The notes: generated by a model not told the origin, from the sequence alone. DNA of 5,734 bases from Candidatus Aminicenantota bacterium (GCA_013139435.1 WTAW01000008.1:1-5734), one strand, 5' to 3'. Positions 1-5,698 are shown, counted from the first letter of the stretch. Translations and numbers: made by a program.

Positions 1-120
1 GAGTTCTCTGAATTGCGACAGGATTATCTGAATGCCTATGTCAAATTATATAAAGCATTAGGGGGAGGTTGGCTTTCAAAAGAAGAAATGGAAAATATGC
101 AGAATCAGGAGAAGGGATAA
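1..120 (+). CDS. Outer membrane efflux factor (NodT/OprM-type, TolC superfamily), C-terminal fragment
   Basis: An open frame runs from the first base to a TAA at 118-120, giving 39 residues; the start lies outside the window. The stretch YVKLYKALGGGW (residues 13-24) is the characteristic end of the second OEP repeat in outer-membrane components of RND-type tripartite efflux pumps, where it closes the last periplasmic helix before a short hydrophilic tail. Proteins of this family form the trimeric outer-membrane channel that joins an inner-membrane pump and a periplasmic adaptor to export drugs, metals or other substrates. A polar tail (SKEEMENMQNQEKG) follows, rich in Glu, Gln, Asn and Met. 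The substrate cannot be inferred from this fragment, and the adaptor and pump genes, if linked, would lie upstream. The family call rests on one short motif, so a related TolC-like subfamily is possible. Confidence 0.8.
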   Translation, partial: EFSELRQDYLNAYVKLYKALGGGWLSKEEMENMQNQEKG

Positions 121-155
121 AAATAAGGCCTTCCTTTTTGAGCCTATCCTTTTCC

Positions 156-178
156 TAACCTGAATAATCCAGGTTAAT
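156..178 (+). repeat. Short palindromic repeat, possible scar of the 5462-5661 element
   Basis: TAACCTG (156-162) and CAGGTTA (170-176) form a perfect 7-bp inverted repeat around a 7-base loop. The 18 bases TGAATAATCCAGGTTAAT at 161-178 recur exactly at 5647-5664, which is the right end of the MITE-like element near the end of this window. The outer nine bases AACCTGAAT at 157-165 equal the left end of that element (5462-5470). It follows the efflux gene by 36 bases and could also fold in that transcript, but no T-run follows, so a terminator role is not supported. Confidence 0.7.
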
Positions 179-201
179 ACAATCTTCTTCAGGATCCTTT
201 T

Positions 202-246
202 CCCCGCCAGGGGAGATGAATGATACCAAGACTGCAATGTAAGGAG
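202..246 (+). promoter_or_regulatory. 5' leader of the channel gene: hairpin, possible leader ORF and ribosome binding site
   Basis: CCCC (202-205) and GGGG (210-213) form a GC stem with loop GCCA, extendable by a T-A pair and a G-U pair. Its 3' arm runs into GGGGAG (210-215), a Shine-Dalgarno-like stretch 4 bases before an ATG at 220. That ATG opens an 11-codon frame (MIPRLQCKEKL) whose TGA at 253-255 overlaps the channel ATG at 252 in the ATGA arrangement of coupled genes. The channel has its own good site, AAGGAG at 241-246, 5 bases before its ATG. The channel ribosome binding site is well supported; the leader peptide and any hairpin control are inference. I saw no convincing promoter in 121-251; TACAAT at 178-183 lacks a matching -35. 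Confidence 0.4.
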
Positions 247-251
247 AAGCT

Positions 252-983
252 ATGAACATCTTTAGAGATGAAGAAGATTCAATCGCCGAAACCAGGTTAC
301 ATAAATATCCAAAATTTATGAAACACAGGTACACCTACCTTGTGATCGCTGTTGTAGCGCAGCTAATAATTGCACCATTGCTGGAAAAACAAATTCCACT
401 CATAATGCCTTTTCTGTTTTTGATATTGATACTTGCTGTTCTGGGAACATTGGGACTTCGCCAATTTTTTCTTCGTGTCCTTTTAGGACTCGGTCTTCTC
501 GGGTTTCTCTTTTCTGTGGTTGCCAGAGCTTTTCAACTGCCTTATCAAGATGCTCTTTATTTTTATATGGCTGGATTGAGTGCCGACTCATTGTTTCTTC
601 TTATCGCGATTACTGTTTTAGTCGTGAAGATCTTTTCAGAAAAAAAGATTACAGCAGAGACGATCAAAGGTGCCATCTCGGTTTATTTTCTCATGGGATT
701 CTTTTGGGCGTTCTTGTATTCTCTTGTGTTATTGGTGAATCCAGGGGCCTTTTCTTTTCAGACAGGAACCTTTGAGTATTCCAGCCTCACCTATTTCTCG
801 TTCACAACCCTCACAACCCTCGGTTATGGAGACTTTGCTCCTGTTAGTTGGATGGCGCGGAATTTGACGATCCTGGAATCTACATTCGGCCAGATTTATT
901 TAACAGTCCTGATCGCCCGTCTGGTCGGCCTTCATATTGTCGGCAAACGGCAGGATACGTGTGCCTCTACTAAAGACCAATGA
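252..983 (+). CDS. Potassium-channel-like membrane protein with a TLGYGD selectivity filter
   Basis: This 243-residue integral membrane protein probably conducts potassium across the inner membrane. Hydrophobic segments lie at about 29-44, 49-68, 73-93, 110-127, 138-163 and 205-230. Between the last two is a pore-loop sequence, with pore helix around 178-188 and filter T189-L-G-Y-G-D194, the signature of potassium-selective channels (Ion_trans_2-like pore module). There are more helices than the minimal two of a KcsA-type subunit, so this looks like a four-helix N-terminal bundle plus a two-helix pore. I see no regularly spaced arginines of an S4 voltage sensor. Only about 13 residues follow the last helix, so there is no RCK or cyclic-nucleotide domain and gating is unknown. 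The start is chosen for AAGGAG at 241-246, 5 bases upstream. The gene is convergent with uvrC, whose stop codon lies 3 bases away, and has no functional partner in the window. Channel identity is good; ion and physiological role are inferred. Confidence 0.85.
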   Translation: MNIFRDEEDSIAETRLHKYPKFMKHRYTYLVIAVVAQLIIAPLLEKQIPLIMPFLFLILILAVLGTLGLRQFFLRVLLGLGLLGFLFSVVARAFQLPYQDALYFYMAGLSADSLFLLIAITVLVVKIFSEKKITAETIKGAISVYFLMGFFWAFLYSLVLLVNPGAFSFQTGTFEYSSLTYFSFTTLTTLGYGDFAPVSWMARNLTILESTFGQIYLTVLIARLVGLHIVGKRQDTCASTKDQ

Positions 984-986
984 GCC

Positions 987-2789
987 TTACTTCGTTTTTT
1001 TTGAGTCTTTTAGCGATGCCAATAGGTTCTGAGCGGTTTTTGCGCCCACGATCTCTGCTAATTCTTCAAGAGGAGCATTCCTGATCTCCTCAATACTTTT
1101 GTATTTCTCTAATAAAGCCGTTTTCCTTTTTGGACCAATACCTTGTACAGAATCGAGATGAGAGGTGAAACTCTTTTTTGTCCGTCTTCGACGGTGGTAG
1201 GTGATGGCAAAACGATGGGCTTCATCCCTGATGTTCTGAAGGAGTTGGAGGGCAGAGGAGGTCCTTTTTGGTCGTAGACCATCTTTTTGCGATGGGATAA
1301 AGATTACCTCTTCTTTTTTGGCAAGGGAAGCAACCGCAACGTCTTCCACTCCAAGCTCCTTAAGTGCTTTCAGGGCGGCATTAAGCTGTCCCTTTCCGCC
1401 GTCCACAAAGACTAGATCAGGCATGAACTCCTTTCCCTCAGTGAGGAGTGACGCATACCTTCTCCGGATGACCTCATGGAGGCTTGCAACATCGTCAGGC
1501 CCCGAGACTGTCCTGATCTTGTATTTTCTGTATTCGCTCTTGTTCGGTTTCCCTTCATCAAAGACCACCATCGATCCTACGGATTCATCACCACCCGTGT
1601 TTGAGATGTCAAAACCCTCGATGCGCTGCGGCATAGATTTTAATCCCAACAGATTTTTGAGTTCTGAAAGAGATGGGACTTCGGATTCTTTCCGTGACCA
1701 GTCTTCTGTGTTCTTTTGGGCCAGTTCCAGCAATTTTTTGTTTTCCCCGCGAACTGGAATGATGATCTCGACCTTTTTACCTCTGGCTTGAGAGATCAAG
1801 GTAGAAATGTTTTTCTCTCTGGAGATCTGGAAAGGCAGGATGATCTTATCAGGAAAATCTGGATTTCTTTTGTAATATTTTAAAAGTTCTGAAGAAAGAA
1901 TACTTCTATCCGAAACATTTTTTTTCTTCTTGCGAGAGATAACTTTTGTTTCGATGACTTTTCCCTGTCTCATACGAAAAACAGTCAGATGGACCTGGTT
2001 TTGTGCTGTGGAATACCCAAAAATGTCTTTATCTTCTTGTTTTGTGGAGATCAGCGTTGGCTTGGTTTTGAGCTGCTCTATCGCTTGAATGAGGTCACGA
2101 AGTTGAGCCGCCCGTTCGAACTCTTCGTCGGCTGCCTCTTCTTTCATTTTGTGTTCGAGGCTTCTCAGCAGTTTGTCTGTTTTCCCTTCGAGAAAGAGAA
2201 GGGTATCTTCCACTCGTGATCTGTATTCTGATTCTGATATGAATTGGACACAAGGAGCAGCACAGAGTTTTAAGTCATATTCGAGGCAGGGACGTTTTCT
2301 TTTTCCAGGGATGGCCTCCCGGCATCCTCTGATTCCGAAAGACTTGTTGATCAGGTGAATGGTTTTTCGAGCTTGATGAACAGGACTGAAGGGCCCGAAA
2401 TATCTGGCTCCATCTGGTTCGACTCTTCTAGTTAGAAATATACCGGGATAGCGATCTTGACAGGTCACTTTCAGGTAGGGAAAAGCTTTATCGTCCTTCA
2501 ACCGGATGTTGAATTTTGGCTGATACTGTTGGATGAAATTATTTTCGAGGAACGTGGCCTCTTTCTCAGAATCGGTAAAAATGTAATCGATATCATCGGT
2601 TTCCGCTAGGATATTATGCACTTTGGGATCAGAGGTGGTGCCGAAATAGGACTTTACTCTGTCTTTCAAAGAACGTGCTTTGCCGATGTAGATGACGTCA
2701 TTTTCCATGTTTTTAAAGAAATAGATTCCAGGTTTGGTCGGGAGATCTTCAAGAATAGCTTTTAAATCCCGCTTCTTTTTTTCCGGCAT
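987..2789 (-). CDS. uvrC: UvrABC system protein C, excision endonuclease subunit
   Basis: UvrC is the nuclease of bacterial nucleotide excision repair; it joins the UvrB-DNA complex and cuts on both sides of the lesion. All expected parts of the 600-residue protein are visible. The N-terminal GIY-YIG nuclease (3' incision) spans about 15-97, with GIY at 21-23, YIG at 34-36, R44, E82 and N94. Four cysteines, C156, C168, C176 and C180, have the spacing reported for the [4Fe-4S] cluster of E. coli UvrC. A UVR helical hairpin at about 204-240 (EEFERAAQLRD) is the UvrB contact. The RNase H-like nuclease (5' incision) has D394 (GFDISNTGG), D463 (FVDGGKGQ) and H525 (DEAHRFA). Tandem helix-hairpin-helix motifs close the protein (about 545-595, VQGIGPKRK). 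Length is typical and no catalytic residue is missing. The ATG at 2789 is well placed for the family, though the ribosome site is weak (GGA about 10 bases upstream). It lies 53 bases downstream of uvrB on the same strand with no visible terminator between, so cotranscription is likely. Confidence 0.98.
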   Translation of the reverse strand: MPEKKKRDLKAILEDLPTKPGIYFFKNMENDVIYIGKARSLKDRVKSYFGTTSDPKVHNILAETDDIDYIFTDSEKEATFLENNFIQQYQPKFNIRLKDDKAFPYLKVTCQDRYPGIFLTRRVEPDGARYFGPFSPVHQARKTIHLINKSFGIRGCREAIPGKRKRPCLEYDLKLCAAPCVQFISESEYRSRVEDTLLFLEGKTDKLLRSLEHKMKEEAADEEFERAAQLRDLIQAIEQLKTKPTLISTKQEDKDIFGYSTAQNQVHLTVFRMRQGKVIETKVISRKKKKNVSDRSILSSELLKYYKRNPDFPDKIILPFQISREKNISTLISQARGKKVEIIIPVRGENKKLLELAQKNTEDWSRKESEVPSLSELKNLLGLKSMPQRIEGFDISNTGGDESVGSMVVFDEGKPNKSEYRKYKIRTVSGPDDVASLHEVIRRRYASLLTEGKEFMPDLVFVDGGKGQLNAALKALKELGVEDVAVASLAKKEEVIFIPSQKDGLRPKRTSSALQLLQNIRDEAHRFAITYHRRRRTKKSFTSHLDSVQGIGPKRKTALLEKYKSIEEIRNAPLEELAEIVGAKTAQNLLASLKDSKKTK

Positions 2790-2842
2790 AACGTTTTATT
2801 CCATATTCATCTTTTTTTACGAGTCTGATCTTTTCAAATAAA

Positions 2843-4840
2843 TCAACTATCTAGAAGCTCTAGCTCTCCTTTTTTCAGTTTCTTTAGCTCGTCCCTGAAT
2901 GCGGCAGCTTTTTCAAACTCGAGGTTTTTAGCGGCCTCCCTCATGTTCTTTTCCAGTTGTTCCATCCGCTCTTTTCTCTTTTTGGGAGAGAGATAGATGT
3001 CCTTTTCTTCAGAGATTCGCGAATAATCGAAATAATCCTTTTCGTAGACGCTGGTTAAAACTTCGTCGATATTTTTTCTTATAGACTGCGGTGTGATATT
3101 GTTTTTTTTGTTGTATTCATGTTGGATCCGGCGTCGCCTGTTGGTCTCATCGATAGCTTCATGCATAGACCTTGTCACGGTATCTGCGTAGAGGATAACT
3201 TTGCCGGAGATATTCCTGGCAGCGCGGCCAAAGGTCTGGATAAGGGATGTTGTCGAGCGGAGAAAACCCTCTTTATCCGCATCCAGAATGGCGACCAGGG
3301 AGACCTCAGGCAGGTCGAGGCCTTCCCTCAAAAGGTTGATCCCGACCAAGACGTCGAACTTTCCTTTGCGCAGGTCTCTCAAGATTTTCACCCTGTCAAG
3401 CGTATTGATCTCTGAATGTAAATAACGAACACGCAGTCCCAATTCATGGTAGTAACGTGAGAGGTCTTCAGCCATCCGTTTGGTGAGAGTTGTCACCAAC
3501 GTCCTCTCGTCTTTTTCGGTCCTTTCTCGGATCTCACCCATGAGGTCATCGATCTGTCCCTTGATCGGCCGCACTTCGACTTCAGGGTCTATGAGGCCTG
3601 TGGGCCGGATGATCTGTTCGACGACTTTATTTCCGGTCCTCTCAAGCTCGTATGGGCGGGGCGTAGCCGAGATGTACATCACCTGCTGCACATGTTCCTT
3701 GAATTCATCGAAATTGAGAGGGCGGTTGTCCAGAGCCGAAGGGAGACGGAAGCCATGCTCCACGAGCGTCTTTTTCCGGGATCGGTCCCCATGATACATC
3801 CCGCCGATCTGGGGAATGGTGGCATGGGATTCATCGATGATCGTCAGGAAATCTTCGGGAAAGTAGTTGAGAAGGGTATAGGGGGGTTCTCCAGGCTGTC
3901 GCAGGCTGAGATAGAGGGAATAATTCTCGATTCCCGGACACCAGCCAAACTCTCTCAACATCTCCAGGTCATACAGAGTTCTCTCTTCGATCCTGTTCGC
4001 TTCGATGATCTGGTCTCTTATTTTGAAATACTCGATCCGTTCTTGCAGTTCTTTTTCGACACTCTGGATGGTGTGATCGAGGATCTCTCTAGGAGTGGAA
4101 AAAAATGTGCGCGGATAGACTATAATCTTCTCAAAAGAGTCCACCTGTTTTCCCAGCAGCGGGTCAATGGTGGAAAGATTTTTGATCGATCCATCCTCGA
4201 GCTCTATCCGGTAGGCATAATCTTCGTAGGCGGGAAACACATCGATGATGTCTCCTCTTACGCGGAAGGTTCCTCTTTTAAAATCCTTCTCCTCCCGCGC
4301 ATACTGGATTTCAACGAGTCTGTTCAAAAGATCTTTTCTGCTTATGGGTTGGCCAGTTTTCAGGCGGAAACTCATGGAATTATAGGTCTGCGGAGACCCG
4401 ATTCCATAGATACAGGATACAGATGCGACGATAATGACGTCTCGCCTTTGGGCGAGCGAGTTCGTGGCGCTAAGCCTTAGGCGGTCGATCTCATCGTTAA
4501 TGGTCGCTTCTTTGGCAATGTACATGTTGGATGAGGGAATAAACGCTTCCGGCTGGTAGTAGTCGTAATAACTCACAAAGTATCCTACGGCGTTGTGCGG
4601 GAAGAAGCGCCGGAATTCCTGGTAGAGCTGCGCAGCTAAGGTTTTGTTGTGGGAGATCACAAGGACCGGCCGGTTGGCCTTTTCGATAATGTTGGCAATG
4701 GTGAAGGTTTTCCCTGAGCCCGTGACGCCCATCAAAACCTGATGCCGCTGGCCATTGAGGACGCCTTTGTAAAGTTCATCTATGGCGCTGGATTGGTCCC
4801 CTTTGGGCTTGTATTCCGAATGCAGCTCAAATTCTTTCAT
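2843..4840 (-). CDS. uvrB: UvrABC system protein B, damage-verifying helicase-like subunit
   Basis: UvrB receives damaged DNA from UvrA, verifies the lesion using ATP and recruits UvrC. The residue numbers here count from an in-frame GTG at 4849. Visible features are Walker A GVTGSGKT (41-48), the damage-clamping beta-hairpin region YYDYYQPEAFIP (94-105), the DEAD-like motif DESH (339-342), SATPRPYE (394-401), the GINLLREGLDLPE block (503-515), motif VI QTFGRAARN (538-546) and a C-terminal UVR domain (about 625-660) that pairs with the UVR domain of UvrC. Length of 665-668 residues is normal. I place the start at the ATG at 4840 (MKEFELHSEYKPKGDQ), which aligns with the N-terminus of E. coli UvrB (MSKPFKLNSAFKPSGDQ); the GTG would add MIQ. 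Neither start has a Shine-Dalgarno sequence. Minor departures from the common form are Thr at 533 in RSTTSLIQ, where Glu is usual, and Phe instead of Ile in QTFGRAARN. uvrA is not in the window. Confidence 0.98.
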   Translation of the reverse strand: MKEFELHSEYKPKGDQSSAIDELYKGVLNGQRHQVLMGVTGSGKTFTIANIIEKANRPVLVISHNKTLAAQLYQEFRRFFPHNAVGYFVSYYDYYQPEAFIPSSNMYIAKEATINDEIDRLRLSATNSLAQRRDVIIVASVSCIYGIGSPQTYNSMSFRLKTGQPISRKDLLNRLVEIQYAREEKDFKRGTFRVRGDIIDVFPAYEDYAYRIELEDGSIKNLSTIDPLLGKQVDSFEKIIVYPRTFFSTPREILDHTIQSVEKELQERIEYFKIRDQIIEANRIEERTLYDLEMLREFGWCPGIENYSLYLSLRQPGEPPYTLLNYFPEDFLTIIDESHATIPQIGGMYHGDRSRKKTLVEHGFRLPSALDNRPLNFDEFKEHVQQVMYISATPRPYELERTGNKVVEQIIRPTGLIDPEVEVRPIKGQIDDLMGEIRERTEKDERTLVTTLTKRMAEDLSRYYHELGLRVRYLHSEINTLDRVKILRDLRKGKFDVLVGINLLREGLDLPEVSLVAILDADKEGFLRSTTSLIQTFGRAARNISGKVILYADTVTRSMHEAIDETNRRRRIQHEYNKKNNITPQSIRKNIDEVLTSVYEKDYFDYSRISEEKDIYLSPKKRKERMEQLEKNMREAAKNLEFEKAAAFRDELKKLKKGELELLDS

Positions 4841-4854
4841 CTGTATCACATTAG

Positions 4855-4883
4855 ATTATACGCAAGGGAGGCAATACGAACAA
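4855..4883 (-). promoter_or_regulatory. Probable sigma-70-type promoter of uvrB-uvrC, very close to the start codon
   Basis: Read on the minus strand there is a perfect TATAAT (4860 to 4855), with TTGTTC (4883 to 4878) 17 bases upstream as a partial -35 that matches only TTG. The -10 ends 5 bases before the GTG at 4849 and 14 bases before the ATG at 4840. Initiation at the usual distance would therefore fall on or next to the GTG, giving a leaderless or nearly leaderless mRNA, in keeping with the lack of a Shine-Dalgarno sequence. I saw no E. coli-type (CTGT-N8-ACAG) or Bacillus-type (GAAC-N4-GTTC) LexA box, so SOS control is not indicated by known sites. Confidence 0.5.
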
Positions 4884-4927
4884 GACAAAGACGATATAGG
4901 GTCCGGCTTACGAACGGAACGATGTAG

Positions 4928-4948
4928 GGTCAGCTCCCCGAGCTGACC
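4928..4948. repeat. Perfect 9-bp hairpin, REP-like palindrome
   Basis: GGTCAGCTC (4928-4936) and GAGCTGACC (4940-4948) are perfect inverted arms around a CCC loop. On the plus strand GTTTTGG follows, too short a T-run for a firm terminator; on the minus strand the hairpin lies downstream of the bactofilin gene and upstream of the uvrB promoter. The compact, GC-rich, intergenic form is that of REP-type palindromes. Copies elsewhere in the genome cannot be seen from this window. Confidence 0.7.
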
Positions 4949-4955
4949 GTTTTGG

Positions 4956-4976
4956 AAAAGGTGACAGTCCCCTTTT
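4956..4976. repeat. GGTGACAGTCCC palindromic repeat, copy 1
   Basis: AAAAGG (4956-4961) and CCTTTT (4971-4976) flank a core containing GAC-A-GTC, so the 21 bases form a near-perfect palindrome with one T/C mismatch on each side of the core. The T-run continues to 4978. A second copy lies 36 bases further on. Read on the minus strand it lies downstream of bactofilin and could add to transcription termination before uvrB. The sequence resembles AT-flanked GACAGTC palindromes that I recall as dispersed repeats in several bacterial phyla; that link is from memory. Confidence 0.7.
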
Positions 4977-4990
4977 TTCTCTACCTCTGT

Positions 4991-5012
4991 AAAAAGGTGA
5001 CAGTCCCTTTTT
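4991..5012. repeat. GGTGACAGTCCC palindromic repeat, copy 2, possible bactofilin terminator
   Basis: AAAAAGG (4991-4997) and CCTTTTT (5006-5012) form a perfect 7-bp stem with loop TGACAGTC. It matches copy 1 over AAAAGGTGACAGTCCC and has one fewer C after that core. On the minus strand the first arm begins inside the bactofilin TAA (5013-5011) and the second arm ends in five T residues, giving a weak intrinsic terminator exactly at the gene end. The stem is AT-rich, so its strength is doubtful. Confidence 0.6.
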
Positions 5013-5409
5013 ATTGGATGTAAGAGATCATCTTCATGCTGCCCTTAAACTGTGCGCCTTCCACGATGGAGATTCGGGTTGCCGCGATGTCTCCGACCAT
5101 CTGTCCTTCTTTTTCGATATAGACTTTTCCGGAAGCAAGGATGTTACCCTTAACACGTCCCCTTATGGTGATGTTCCTGGCTTGGATCTCTGCATTAACA
5201 TTTGCATTGCTTTCAATGGTAAGGTCGTTGTTTTTTATGTCGATTTTGCCCTTGAACTTCCCCTCAATGACCAAGTCCTCGTTACCTGTGAGTTCGGCCT
5301 TGATATCGATCGTTGCGCCGAGAAGGGCCGCCTTTTTAGGGAGAGCACTGTCAGAATATATCTGTGAGTCTTTGTTTTTATTTTCGGAGTTTAACATTTC
5401 ATCTCTCAT
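5011..5409 (-). CDS. Bactofilin (polymer-forming cytoskeletal protein)
   Basis: Bactofilins are small proteins that polymerise without nucleotide into filaments and act as scaffolds for cell shape, stalks, polar structures or chromosome placement. This 132-residue protein has the standard plan: a polar N-terminal tail (about 1-30), then a domain of short beta repeats (about 32-125) rich in Ile, Val, Gly and charged residues, as in a right-handed beta-helix. Recognisable family segments are ATIDIKAELTGNEDLVIEGKF (about 32-52), ITIRGRVKGNILASGKVYIE (about 80-99), then VGDIAATRISIVEGAQFKG (105-123) near the C-terminus. No membrane segment or signal peptide is present, so it is likely cytoplasmic and perhaps membrane-associated. 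Two starts are possible: ATG at 5409, or ATG at 5397 (128 residues), the latter with GAGAG 5 bases upstream. It has its own promoter and no partner gene such as a LytM peptidase in the window, so its specific role is unknown. Confidence 0.93.
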   Translation of the reverse strand: MRDEMLNSENKNKDSQIYSDSALPKKAALLGATIDIKAELTGNEDLVIEGKFKGKIDIKNNDLTIESNANVNAEIQARNITIRGRVKGNILASGKVYIEKEGQMVGDIAATRISIVEGAQFKGSMKMISYIQ

Positions 5410-5430
5410 CTCTTGTTTAAATCCATGCTG

Positions 5431-5459
5431 ATTATAAGTCCCACCCCTTTTTTAGTCAA
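5431..5459 (-). promoter_or_regulatory. Near-consensus sigma-70 promoter of the bactofilin gene
   Basis: On the minus strand TTGACT (5459 to 5454) is separated by exactly 17 bases from TATAAT (5436 to 5431), a match of 11 out of 12 to the consensus. Transcription should begin near 5424, leaving a leader of about 15-27 bases depending on the start codon. The -35 box ends two bases from the left inverted repeat of the adjacent MITE-like element. Confidence 0.85.
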
Positions 5460-5461
5460 TA

Positions 5462-5661
5462 AACCTGAATTATTCATAAAATCTGCTGACAAATTTATAT
5501 TCAAAGAACACTATATTTTCTATTGTCAGCATCTTTTACCCTTCGGGCGAACCGATCTCACAGCATCGGCTTCGTTGTAACTCATTCGCGGTAGTTCACT
5601 ACAGCTTCATGAGCCACTTCCTCGCCGCTACTATAATCTCGGTCCGTGAATAATCCAGGTT
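5462..5661. mobile_element. MITE-like element of about 200 bp with 15-bp terminal inverted repeats
   Basis: The left end AACCTGAATTATTCA (5462-5476) and the right end TGAATAATCCAGGTT (5647-5661) are inverted copies with 14 of 15 matches. An AAT trinucleotide occurs just outside each end in direct orientation (5458-5460 and 5662-5664), a possible but weak target duplication. The interior has no credible ORF. It holds a nested inverted repeat TGCTGACAA (5484-5492) / TTGTCAGCA (5523-5531) around an AT-rich loop, then a GC-richer part with hairpins: CGAACCGAT (5548-5556) pairing with 5565-5574 with one bulge, GTAGT/ACTAC (5591-5602), and CTCAT/ATGAG (5581-5585 and 5609-5613). The right end recurs exactly at 161-178. 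The form suggests a non-autonomous element mobilised by a transposase encoded elsewhere; family assignment is not possible from the window. Confidence 0.6.
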
Positions 5662-5698
5662 AATTTGCAGATGGCTCTGATATTCATTGATTATTTTT

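Noticed and set aside
125..139. AAGG-CCTT-CCTT followed by T residues after the efflux gene, as an intrinsic terminator
   Set aside because: The stem is only 4 bp with a 4-base loop; too weak to call.
1318..1791. A 157-codon plus-strand frame opposite uvrC
   Set aside because: It is Ser/Thr/Pro-rich low-complexity sequence antisense to the UvrC nuclease domain, typical of a shadow frame.
2790..2842. A tiny frame (Met-Asn-Met-Glu) just before uvrC as a leader peptide
   Set aside because: Four codons in an AT-rich gap without a ribosome site is expected by chance.
3692..4480. A 262-codon plus-strand open frame opposite uvrB
   Set aside because: It lies wholly antisense to the conserved helicase core of uvrB, has no recognisable domain and is explained by the codon pattern of the real gene.
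4841..4927. An SOS/LexA operator upstream of uvrB
   Set aside because: No CTGT-N8-ACAG or GAAC-N4-GTTC match was found; this does not exclude a lineage-specific LexA box.
4861..5010. The repeats in the uvrB-bactofilin spacer as a CRISPR array
   Set aside because: Only two copies of a roughly 21-base palindrome, 36 bases apart start to start, with no spacer-like unit, leader or cas genes.
5014..5431. Plus-strand frames of 96 and 117 codons opposite the bactofilin gene
   Set aside because: Both overlap the clearly recognisable bactofilin on the other strand and show no family features.
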